From assembly GCA_031411235.1 (NCBI GenBank), contig JANOAR010000264.1, positions 1 to 21,440 on the forward strand: a DNA stretch of 21,440 bases. Reading direction: 5' to 3'. The notes beneath the pieces are model-generated. The model did no database searches. It was given only the letters and a program-made list of their open reading frames with translations, and was not told the DNA's origin. A program made the position numbers and the translations under genes. Position 1 is the first letter of the stretch; the number at the start of each line of letters is the position of its first letter. Positions 8,066-15,300 of the stretch are shown one piece after another. This DNA comes from JANOAR01 sp031411235 (GTDB lineage Bacteria; Verrucomicrobiota; Verrucomicrobiia; Verrucomicrobiales; Verrucomicrobiaceae).

Positions 8066-8222
8066 CGGGAGAACGGGAATCTGCCTCTTTATTAGCGACC
8101 CGCTCGCCTCGTGGGAAGGCTAAAATGAGGCTGGTGAAAATAGCCCAGGTTGATAGTCAATCTCCACCCATGCTATCCACACGACAACGCGCTGAGCACC
8201 AGCGACTCAAGTGTTGCGGCGA

Positions 8223-8783
8223 CTACCGAGCGCGCGGCTCGCGGGCAATGGTGTCGCTGCCGCCAGCACTGGTGACGAAGGGGCCATCGGCCATGGGCGC
8301 GATCTCGGTGAAGGCGACATCCGGCATATCGCTGGGCTTGCCTTCAAGCGGGAAATCTTTGCGCAAGGGAAAGAACGGGTAGCCGTCCCACATGAGGATG
8401 CGGCGCAGGTCGGGATGACCGGCGAAGTCGATGCCCATCATGTCATACACTTCGCGCTCATGCCAGTCGGCGGTGGCCCAGAGGTCGCTGACAGTGGGAA
8501 CACTTTCTTCCTCGGTGACCTTGGCCTTGATGCGCAAGTGCTGGCCATGGCTGTAACCGTAGATCTCATAGACCATCTCGAAGCGCGGGTCTTCGCCCAT
8601 GTTATCGAGGCTGGAAATATCAACGAGGTAGTCGAAGCGCATTTCATCGCGGCAGTAGCGCAGCACTGACTTGGTGACAGCGAGCGTGACATTCAGCGTG
8701 TGCTCACCACGAAACTCAACGGTGGAGAGCACGGCTGGCCCGAATTTTTCGGTGAGGGCGGTGGCGATGGAGGCGGCGGTCAT
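8223..8783 (-). CDS. nuoC: NADH-quinone oxidoreductase subunit C
   Basis: 186-aa peripheral-arm subunit of respiratory complex I. The 30-kDa subunit signature is clear: ADWHEREVYDMMGIDFAGHP, then DLRRILMWDGYPFFPLRKDF. Length fits the family. The ATG at 8783 (MTAASIATALTEKFG) is preferred. A TTG at 8819 would extend the frame only through translated heptamer repeats (SLVPCPLSLSP), so that extension is not credible. nuoB lies upstream in the same direction but 171 bp away, with a repeat tract between, whereas complex I genes usually abut. nuoD does not follow: the 157 bp beyond the stop hold no gene before the exported protein's start. Confidence 0.93.
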   Translation of the reverse strand: MTAASIATALTEKFGPAVLSTVEFRGEHTLNVTLAVTKSVLRYCRDEMRFDYLVDISSLDNMGEDPRFEMVYEIYGYSHGQHLRIKAKVTEEESVPTVSDLWATADWHEREVYDMMGIDFAGHPDLRRILMWDGYPFFPLRKDFPLEGKPSDMPDVAFTEIAPMADGPFVTSAGGSDTIAREPRAR

Positions 8784-8787
8784 GGGG

Positions 8788-8822
8788 GAAAGGGACAAGG
8801 GACAAGGGACAAGGGACAAGTT
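8788..8822. repeat. GGGACAA heptamer repeat upstream of nuoC
   Basis: The plus strand reads GGGACAA four times in a row (8792-8819 approximately), flanked by a degenerate GGGGGAAA on the left and GTTACAAGTGG on the right. It lies 5-40 bp upstream of the nuoC ATG, in its leader. A degenerate inverted relative (CCCTTGTCACTTGTGCC) sits at about 8921-8937, so the leader transcript could pair these two segments. Confidence 0.8.
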
Positions 8823-8954
8823 ACAAGTGGCGAGGGGTTCGGAAAGGGAGGCGGAAGGGAGAAGTGAAGCGTTGAATTCGTGCTGAACATTGGTTTCAAG
8901 GCTCGGTTACTTACTCCGACCCTTGTCACTTGTGCCTTATCCTTGCCCTCCTGC

Positions 8955-9485
8955 CTAACTCAACCCATCAAAAAACTCCTTCTTCTGTTCACTCAGCGAA
9001 GGTTCTTTTTCGATCTTGCGTTGGAGCCGCATCAGGCCTTCGAGCAAGGCTTCGGGGCGAGGAGGGCAGCCGGAGATATAGACATCCACAGGGATGAGGT
9101 GGTCGATGCCTTGCAACACGGCGTAGCTGCGATACATGCCGCCACTGCTGGCGCAGGCCCCCATGGCGATGCACCATTTGGGCTCGGGCATTTGATCCCA
9201 CACACGCTTCACGGCGAGGGCCATCTTGTAGGTGACCGTGCCGCTGACGATCATCACATCGGCTTGGCGTGGGGAGAAGCGCATGACTTCCGCACCGAAG
9301 CGGGAGATGTCGAAGCGGCTGGCTCCCGTGGCCATGAGTTCGATGGCGCAGCAGGCGAGGCCCATGGGCATGGGCCAGAGGGAGTTTTTGCGCATCCAAT
9401 TAATGGCGCTGTCGATGCGGGTGAAGATGATGTTGCCTTCGACCTTAGAGTCGTAGGCGGCGTGTGCTTGGACGGGTGCGGACAT
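8955..9485 (-). CDS. nuoB: NADH-quinone oxidoreductase subunit B
   Basis: 176-aa subunit that binds the N2 [4Fe-4S] cluster next to the quinone site of complex I. All four ligands are present: adjacent C45-C46 in GLACCAIE, C111 in GACASSGG and C140 in SGCPPRPE. The family strings MRFSPRQADVMIVSGTVT and MPEPKWCIAMGACA are intact. The ATG at 9485 has no Shine-Dalgarno sequence. nuoA is not upstream: a glycosyltransferase gene ends 104 bp away. A CRP/FNR-like palindrome lies in that gap, so nuoB is probably the first gene of a short nuoBC transcript. Confidence 0.96.
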   Translation of the reverse strand: MSAPVQAHAAYDSKVEGNIIFTRIDSAINWMRKNSLWPMPMGLACCAIELMATGASRFDISRFGAEVMRFSPRQADVMIVSGTVTYKMALAVKRVWDQMPEPKWCIAMGACASSGGMYRSYAVLQGIDHLIPVDVYISGCPPRPEALLEGLMRLQRKIEKEPSLSEQKKEFFDGLS

Positions 9486-9532
9486 GGAGATTGGCGCACG
9501 GTTAAGCGCCTGGGATTAGCGGGGCAAACGCT

Positions 9533-9550
9533 TTGTGAAAGTTTTCACAA
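9533..9550. promoter_or_regulatory. Perfect CRP/FNR-family-like palindrome upstream of nuoB
   Basis: TTGTGAAA-GT-TTTCACAA is an exact 8-bp inverted repeat with a 2-bp centre. It contains TGTGA-N6-TCACA, the consensus half-sites bound by CRP-family regulators. Its centre is about 56 bp upstream of the nuoB ATG. It is not GC-rich and has no T-run, so it does not look like a terminator for the upstream glycosyltransferase gene. Which regulator binds, if any, is not known from the window. Confidence 0.5.
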
Positions 9551-9589
9551 GGGGCTCAAATCCGCTGCGACAGGCCTTCTAGGTGCCTG

Positions 9590-10966
9590 CTAGCCACGCA
9601 TGAAAGCGGCGAGGTCAAAGCTCTTCCCATGCACCTTCCGCAGTCGGTGGCTGAGCTGCCGGGTGAGCGCTTGCTTGAGCCAGCGGCCCAAGATTTTTGC
9701 ACTCAGCCACGGCTGGCGTTTGCGCAGCGCTCCATCGCTGCGCAGCCCGCACAACTCGGCGTAACAGCTGAGCAACTCGCGCCCAGTGGCGTCGCGGGTA
9801 AAGAGTTTTTCAGCATGTTGAAGGCCTGCGGCTCCGAGTCGCTCGCAACGCGGCACATCACCCAGCAAGGATTGCAAAAGGCCTGCGAGGGTAGCGACGT
9901 CGCCTTCATCACAAAGCAAGCCTGTGACGCCATCGAGCACCATCTCGGGCACGCCTGCGAGGCGCGTCGAGACGCAGGGCAAGGATGCGGCCATGGCCTC
10001 CATCAGCACGGTAGGCAGGTTATCCTTGCCACCGTCGCTCTCGGTGGCGCAGGCAAGGGCAAAGACTTGCGTCTCTTCGGCCAGCAGTCGCCGGATTTCA
10101 GGCATCGGCAGGGGGCCGGTGAGTTCGACTTTGCCGTGCAGGTTTAGCGTTTCGATCTGTAATTTTAGCGATGCTTCCAGTGGCCCTTCACCCACAATGC
10201 GGCAGCGAAAATCGAGGCCTGCATCACGCAACAAGCCACAGGCAGCGATGAGGTCGGCGTAACCTTTTTTTTCAATCAAGCGGCCAACGCTCAGAATGCC
10301 GCCAGCGCTATGGCTTCGATCCGCCGCCGCACGGGCCACTTTGAAAGGCTCCAAGTCCAAGCCGTTGTAAACACGACGCACACGCGGGGCTGCTGTGGGG
10401 AATCGCTCTCGCAGTTGCTGCGCTGTATAATCGCTCACGGTGGTGACCATCGCGGCTTCTTCAAAGAGTGAGGCAAAGGGCACCGTCTCATCCTCAGGTG
10501 CGCAGAAAATATCATTGGCATGAGCGGTGAACGAGTAGCTCAGGCCGCTGAATTTGCGCAGCCACCAGCACGTCCGCGCCCCCACACCAGCGAAGTGCGA
10601 GTGAGCATGGCGAGGTCGCTCAGCGGGCGATAGGTCGGCGAGCACCTTGGCGATGTAGGCCGCCTCATAGACGCGGGCTTTATCGCCACGCTCGCCCCAG
10701 TGCCGCAGCGTCAAGGCTGCCGCGCGAGACAGCTCTCTATCATCCTTCCAGGAGCGCACCAGCTTTGCCAACTCATCGCGCGGTGGCAGGAAATGCACGC
10801 GCTCGATGAGTTCCACGGGGAAGTGTTTGATGCCTTCCTCGCGGGTGTCGCGTATCGAAAAAATCAGCGGACGTACGCCCATGCGTTCCAACTGCTCGAT
10901 CTCCCGAACGCAGAAGGTTTGGGTGAAGGAAGGGAAGCGCTCAAAAACATAAGCCAAGTGATACAT
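9590..10966 (-). CDS. Glycosyltransferase family 4 (group 1)
   Basis: 458-aa GT-B fold enzyme that would move a sugar from a nucleotide donor to a glycan or lipid acceptor at the cytoplasmic side of the membrane. The N-terminal acceptor domain starts FERFPSFTQTFCVREIEQL and includes HAHSHFAGVGA (about 120-130) and SFTAHANDIF. The C-terminal donor domain has GGILSVGRLIEKKGYADLI (222-240), RIVGEGP and the E-x7-E-type region around E309-E323 (ESDGGKDNLPTVLME), then AGVPEMVLDGVTGLL. About 60 basic residues extend beyond the usual end. The ATG at 10966 lacks a Shine-Dalgarno sequence. There is no surrounding polysaccharide cluster, so its product is unknown. It lies 98 bp downstream of the nuclease/ATPase gene. 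Confidence 0.88.
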   Translation of the reverse strand: MYHLAYVFERFPSFTQTFCVREIEQLERMGVRPLIFSIRDTREEGIKHFPVELIERVHFLPPRDELAKLVRSWKDDRELSRAAALTLRHWGERGDKARVYEAAYIAKVLADLSPAERPRHAHSHFAGVGARTCWWLRKFSGLSYSFTAHANDIFCAPEDETVPFASLFEEAAMVTTVSDYTAQQLRERFPTAAPRVRRVYNGLDLEPFKVARAAADRSHSAGGILSVGRLIEKKGYADLIAACGLLRDAGLDFRCRIVGEGPLEASLKLQIETLNLHGKVELTGPLPMPEIRRLLAEETQVFALACATESDGGKDNLPTVLMEAMAASLPCVSTRLAGVPEMVLDGVTGLLCDEGDVATLAGLLQSLLGDVPRCERLGAAGLQHAEKLFTRDATGRELLSCYAELCGLRSDGALRKRQPWLSAKILGRWLKQALTRQLSHRLRKVHGKSFDLAAFMRG

Positions 10967-11064
10967 CGGGCGATGAGAGGAGGAGACAATGAAACGGAGG
11001 GAGCGATCTGTGGACGCTCAGGCGGTGAAGCACAACCCACAGCCGCGCAAAAGAGGAGCGCGGA

Positions 11065-12933
11065 CTAGCTCGCTGCGGCCATGCTCGCGTTACGACGATA
11101 GAGCAGTTGCTCGCCTAGCACCGTCAGCGCACGTCCTCGCGAACCGCGCTGGATGGCCCCGAGTTGCAGAAGGTAGGGCTCAATGACGCGGGTAAAGTCT
11201 TCGCCCTCCACGGGCAGCAGTTGTTGCAGTGCGGGCAGGCCTTTGGGGCCAGACTCCAGGGCGCGGAGGTACTGGTAATCGCGTTCGCCGAGGCCTTGCT
11301 CATCGACCTTCCAGTCGCGGCGCCCCAGCACCAGGATAGTCTCGCGCGAGATGGGCGCGGTGGCTGGCACCATCTCATGCATCACACACAAATCATTCGC
11401 ATAGGCCGTGGCGCGGCGCGGATTACAGCGGCCCATTCGAGCAAGCAGTAGAGCCACGGGCGAGGGAAAGGCGACGCCTGCACGCTGCCCTGCTGCGGTG
11501 ACGATACGGGCCACTTCATCTTCGCGATAGTTGTCAAAGTCGATACGACGGAAGCGCGATTGCAGAGCCTCGGGTAGTCTCGCCATATCCTCGGTGGAGG
11601 CGACGACGGTGGCTGCCGTTAGCCGGGCGATACGCTCTGAGCCAAAGATGCGACGATCACGCGGCTCCAGGAGATTGAGGAACTGATCAGCGCGGCGACG
11701 GACTTCGTGGACATCGTCCAGGTAAAGCAACAAGGCGGGGTACTGGAGCACCTGTTTGCCCTCTTCATCCGCCGCTGCGGTGGGCTTCATACCAGCGACA
11801 CTCATTGCATCATCCAGCCCCTTGAGCACATCATCGCCACTCAGCGATGGGCTGCCGTGGATGTGGACAAAAGGCACGCCCAGGCCCTTGGCCAAGCGCT
11901 TAGCCATCTCCGTCTTGCCCATGCCAGCACTGCCCGAGAGCAAATAATTATCGACGATACAGCACGGTGTTTTACCTCGCACCATGGCGACTCTGCACTT
12001 CATCCGGCGCACGGCGACATCGTTGCCGACGTAACCTGCGAAAGCGCTCTCGACCTCTGCGGGTAGTGCCGCCTGGGCTTGGAGGGGGACGGCTTTGGGT
12101 TTGAAGAAAAGCAGCGAATGATGCAGGCAAGGAGTCTCCTTGGCCAGCTCGACCAAGGCCATGTAGAGCACCGCTTGCACGGCACGCAGCCCCGCGCGCT
12201 CGGGCTCAGCGAGTTTGAAGTCCACCAATGAGACGCCGTTAGTCTGTTGGCGGAATAGCAAGGCATCGGGCCGCCCGCGCACCTTAAGCTTTATCGGGCC
12301 GCGTTCAAAAGTGGCGCTCAGATCGCTCTCCACATCAAGGAAAAAAGCCGAGGGGTCGATGTCTTTGCTGCCGGGTTGGCCGAGTGCGGCAGCCAGCTCG
12401 TGAACCCAGAGCTTCAGGCACTCGACGACCATGTCGGCAGTCTCTAGTTTGTCCACATGGCCGAGCAAATCTTCCTCGCGCAACCAGTCCAAAACACAGC
12501 GAGAAAACAGATCCGCCCAGAGGATGCCAAAGCGCTTTTTGGCATCGGTCATCCCTGCGGCAACGCGGAAAGTCCCCGCGCCCTCACGGCGAAAAAAGAG
12601 ATGCGCCACGCGCAGCAATTCATGCAGCCGCAAGCCAAGCTCCAGGGGTGTCCCGCCCTCGTGCAGGCCTAGTGGGCTCAGCCAATCGCGCACGCGTTCA
12701 CGCCAGCGTGGCTGCTGGGCACTCAGGACTTCCATCGCTTGGGCCACGCTCAACTGGGCCACGCCATTGGCCATTTTTCCATCGGTATGCTGTCGCGCGG
12801 CATACTCAAAGAGAGCATCCAAAACGAGTGGCTCCAGGGCGCGGCGCACGTCTGGAGTTACTTCAAAGCGGGCGAGTTCAAATTCAGCGAGCAGTCTCAT
12901 TCCACAGTACGATTTGAATTCCTTCTCCCTCAT
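11065..12933 (-). CDS. PD-(D/E)XK nuclease fused to RuvB-like AAA+ ATPase
   Basis: 622 aa from ATG 12933 (an ATG at 12900 would remove 11 residues and shorten the overlap with the upstream gene from 50 to 17 bp). Residues 1-190 are helical and unassigned. About 195-260 holds the RecB/Cas4-like nuclease core: E202, GRPD with D223, D238-F-K240 and Q253-xxx-Y257. From about 305 an AAA+ module follows: Walker A GSAGMGKT (334-341), Walker B LLYLDDVHE (402-410; DD instead of the usual DE), sensor-like ASTED, and an arginine-finger candidate in ALQSRFRR. Residues about 555-612 match the RuvB C-terminal winged helix (GLGERDYQYLRALESGPKGL, then EPYLLQLGAIQRGSRGRAL). RuvB drives Holliday-junction migration; a nuclease-linked copy suggests processing of branched or broken DNA. 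It is the last gene of the trio. Confidence 0.82.
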   Translation of the reverse strand: MREKEFKSYCGMRLLAEFELARFEVTPDVRRALEPLVLDALFEYAARQHTDGKMANGVAQLSVAQAMEVLSAQQPRWRERVRDWLSPLGLHEGGTPLELGLRLHELLRVAHLFFRREGAGTFRVAAGMTDAKKRFGILWADLFSRCVLDWLREEDLLGHVDKLETADMVVECLKLWVHELAAALGQPGSKDIDPSAFFLDVESDLSATFERGPIKLKVRGRPDALLFRQQTNGVSLVDFKLAEPERAGLRAVQAVLYMALVELAKETPCLHHSLLFFKPKAVPLQAQAALPAEVESAFAGYVGNDVAVRRMKCRVAMVRGKTPCCIVDNYLLSGSAGMGKTEMAKRLAKGLGVPFVHIHGSPSLSGDDVLKGLDDAMSVAGMKPTAAADEEGKQVLQYPALLLYLDDVHEVRRRADQFLNLLEPRDRRIFGSERIARLTAATVVASTEDMARLPEALQSRFRRIDFDNYREDEVARIVTAAGQRAGVAFPSPVALLLARMGRCNPRRATAYANDLCVMHEMVPATAPISRETILVLGRRDWKVDEQGLGERDYQYLRALESGPKGLPALQQLLPVEGEDFTRVIEPYLLQLGAIQRGSRGRALTVLGEQLLYRRNASMAAAS

Positions 12934-15118
12934 CCCCAGGCTCTGGCGGATGCATCATCACACTTTGCGCGAGGGGTGCCTCCTTCAGCGTCCGCCGCAA
13001 GGCATCCAGTTCGCACGCGCAGCCAGCTTCCGACAGACGGCTCTGGAGTCGGCGCACATCCATCCAGCGTTCACTGAGTAAAATCGAGCGCACCGCGACT
13101 TCCATCGCAGTGCGAGGCACGGGCGGGGGCGGGGGCACAAATGAGGGCGATGGCAGCCCCGCCGCAATAGCCGTCAGCGCACTCACCGCAGCTCGTTCTC
13201 CTGCGGGAGGCATGGTTGCTTTGGTGTCCGTGCGATGGCGTGTCGTGACGTTCGGCACTAGGCCTGTGAGCCTGCCATTCGTGGCCGCTGGTCCAGCGCC
13301 AGGGGTGAAGGGTTTCGCTGGAGGGAAGGCTATCTCGCCCTTGCCAGCAAAGGCATTTTGTAGAGCGAGCCACACGGGCAGGGTGCGCAGGCGACCGCTG
13401 TCCTTCAGCGTCGCGAGCATATTCTCACGCGTCGCTGCCGGCTCCGTCAGCAGTTGGTCATAGTTCCCCTCGCGCAAGGCGGCGAGCATCGAGCCCAGGG
13501 CCATGAGGGCCGCCGCCTCAGCAGCGGCGACATGATGGAAGAAGTTTTTCAGCTTGTACTGATGGAACAAATCCATCGTCAGTTGCCCGGACAATCCAGC
13601 CGCCGCGTTACGCAGCAGCAGCGTGTGGCCGTTGTCTTCCTGCAAGCGCTCCAGCACAGAAATGAAGGCGCGACGTGTTGCGTCCGAGGCCACCAACCGA
13701 GCTTTGCGCCCTCCTGTTTCAAACAAGTGATCCGCACCATCGAAGCCTCGGTAACTGGCTCGCATCGGCCCGACCGCAATGGCAACCTCGTCCGGCGAGA
13801 GCAATTCCACCAACTCGCGCACTCGCTCGCTCAACTCCACGGCTGTGAGGAAAACGGACTCACCCTTGGCGGCGTCGGTACCTTCTTCCAGCAGCGCATC
13901 GACTTTCTCCGCGAGCAACACACGGTTGGAATTTCCAGGCTCCATCACAGCTCGGGCATAACGCTCCGAACCCGCAGCCAGCAAATGCCTAGCATAGACG
14001 GCTCCTCCCGTGGTCAGTGCCCGCATGTCATCCGCACCCAGTGGATACAGCGTGGAAGATTGCCCATCCTGCGCACGGTGACGTTGCAGTGCAGGCGAGC
14101 CGAGCCGACGTTGCAGCAGAACCTCTTTGTCGGCGGCGATGATCGGGGTTACGTCGATCACAGGCAGCCGGAAAACATCTGCTTTATCGGGATCTGGGTG
14201 GCCTATACGACCTCGCAACGCTTGGTTGATGTTGTCCTCCCAGTAGCGGAAACGATCGCCAACGAGGCCGATGAATACGACCCAGTTTTCACTCTGGTCA
14301 ATAAGGGCAAACAGCAGCCGCTGGAATTCATCGAGATGCGCCGCACTCGACACGAGGTCGAGTTGATCGAGCACCAACACGAAGGGCCGATTCGCCATGG
14401 CGGCGAGCTTGCCGACCAGATGAATCACCGTGCTATGAAGTTCGCGGCCCAGAGGTTCGGCTTCGCCCAGGTACTTCAGATCGGCCTCGGTGAGGTAAGT
14501 CGTGCCCGCGAGCCACTGCCCAGCCAGGTGTTCCTTGTCATCGCGCAGGACATTCAGCAGGCAGCGCAGCACGCTACGAGGCACCATGGGGTGCTCGGCC
14601 TCCAGCAGTAGCATGGCGTCGTGGAGCATCGACTTTTGCGTTTCCACCTCAATGCTCGCCCACGACTGGTGCAGGGCATCAAAGGTCAAATCCTGCTCCA
14701 ACACAGGCTTCAGCAGCGCATAGGCGAGCAGGCGCAACTGGCTGTATGGCACCTCCGCGCCCGCCGCACCACGCGCCCGGTGGCGTAGGCTGCCGATGAG
14801 TTTATTGAGCAGGAAACTCTCCAAAGCCTCAGCTTGCAGCGGTGGATTCGCCGCATAGGCGTAGAAGATGGAGTCTGGCAAATCGCGTCGCAGTCGTGCA
14901 AAAAGATGCGATTTCCCTGAGCCGCCCACACCACGCACGAACCGCACCTGAGTGCGCCGCGCCGCCTTCACCATGTCCACCGCGAGGCGTAATTGATTAA
15001 ACTGCACCGAGTGAATCTGCGGCACGTCCAGCCAGGATCGTGATCCCCATAGCTCCGCTTCGCCGACACTGAGATCAACGAAAGGGTTGAGAGGCAAGTA
15101 TGAGATCAGTGAAGACAT
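12884..15118 (-). CDS. Large P-loop ATPase of the nuclease/RuvB-like operon
   Basis: 744 aa from ATG 15118; a TTG at 15154 would add 12 residues but is less likely. Walker A is GVGGSGKS at residues 63-70, and Walker B is FVLVLDQLD at about 246-254 with D251 and D254. A sensor-like strand WVVFIGLVGDRF follows at 279-290. The overall plan (ATPase at the N-terminus, long helical remainder) recalls AAA/STAND-type ATPases of defence and DNA-maintenance loci. About 600-680 is low-complexity with a proline run (VPPPPPVP). The last 65 residues look like a small winged helix (SERWMDVRRLQSRLSEAG). It overlaps the nuclease/RuvB-like gene, which implies translational coupling. No named family was recognised; the role as a motor or regulator for its partner is inferred. 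Confidence 0.75.
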   Translation of the reverse strand: MSSLISYLPLNPFVDLSVGEAELWGSRSWLDVPQIHSVQFNQLRLAVDMVKAARRTQVRFVRGVGGSGKSHLFARLRRDLPDSIFYAYAANPPLQAEALESFLLNKLIGSLRHRARGAAGAEVPYSQLRLLAYALLKPVLEQDLTFDALHQSWASIEVETQKSMLHDAMLLLEAEHPMVPRSVLRCLLNVLRDDKEHLAGQWLAGTTYLTEADLKYLGEAEPLGRELHSTVIHLVGKLAAMANRPFVLVLDQLDLVSSAAHLDEFQRLLFALIDQSENWVVFIGLVGDRFRYWEDNINQALRGRIGHPDPDKADVFRLPVIDVTPIIAADKEVLLQRRLGSPALQRHRAQDGQSSTLYPLGADDMRALTTGGAVYARHLLAAGSERYARAVMEPGNSNRVLLAEKVDALLEEGTDAAKGESVFLTAVELSERVRELVELLSPDEVAIAVGPMRASYRGFDGADHLFETGGRKARLVASDATRRAFISVLERLQEDNGHTLLLRNAAAGLSGQLTMDLFHQYKLKNFFHHVAAAEAAALMALGSMLAALREGNYDQLLTEPAATRENMLATLKDSGRLRTLPVWLALQNAFAGKGEIAFPPAKPFTPGAGPAATNGRLTGLVPNVTTRHRTDTKATMPPAGERAAVSALTAIAAGLPSPSFVPPPPPVPRTAMEVAVRSILLSERWMDVRRLQSRLSEAGCACELDALRRTLKEAPLAQSVMMHPPEPGDEGEGIQIVLWNETAR

Positions 15119-15151
15119 TCGAATTTGAGGACAGTCTTTCTGAATGATAGC

Positions 15152-15184
15152 CAAGATTATCGCAATTAACCAAGCAACATTATC
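15152..15184. promoter_or_regulatory. Direct-repeat operator candidate and AT-rich promoter region before the ATPase gene
   Basis: CAAGATTATC (15152-15161) and CAACATTATC (15175-15184) are 10-mers with one mismatch, spaced 23 bp start to start, about two helical turns. They lie 34-66 bp upstream of the ATPase ATG in a 182-bp gap (15119-15300) that is visibly more AT-rich than the genes around it. On the minus strand the same region offers TTGATA/GATAAT and TTGGTT/TATCAT hexamer pairs that could serve as promoter elements. The rest of the gap shows no gene. Confidence 0.35.
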
Positions 15185-15300
15185 AAAAATTCACTCCACC
15201 TGAAAGCCTGTATAGCAACCACAGCAAGGGATTGATAAGAAATCGGGAGGTGCTGATGATAAGGCGAGAGCAGTGTAGGCGGTGGTTTTTCTCAGCCCAA

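Noticed and set aside
8227..8241. CGAGC-GCGCG-GCTCG hairpin at the end of nuoC as a terminator
   Set aside because: It lies inside the coding region and no T-run follows it.
8784..8819. Upstream TTG extension of nuoC
   Set aside because: The added residues are only translated GGGACAA repeats, and the family alignment begins at the ATG at 8783.
12384..12917. Plus-strand open frame opposite the nuclease domain
   Set aside because: It is basic, low-information sequence typical of an antisense shadow, and the nuclease motifs are on the other strand.
13454..14611. Plus-strand open frame (385 codons) opposite the large ATPase gene
   Set aside because: It has no domain or start signal, and the minus strand carries Walker A and B motifs in a continuous frame.
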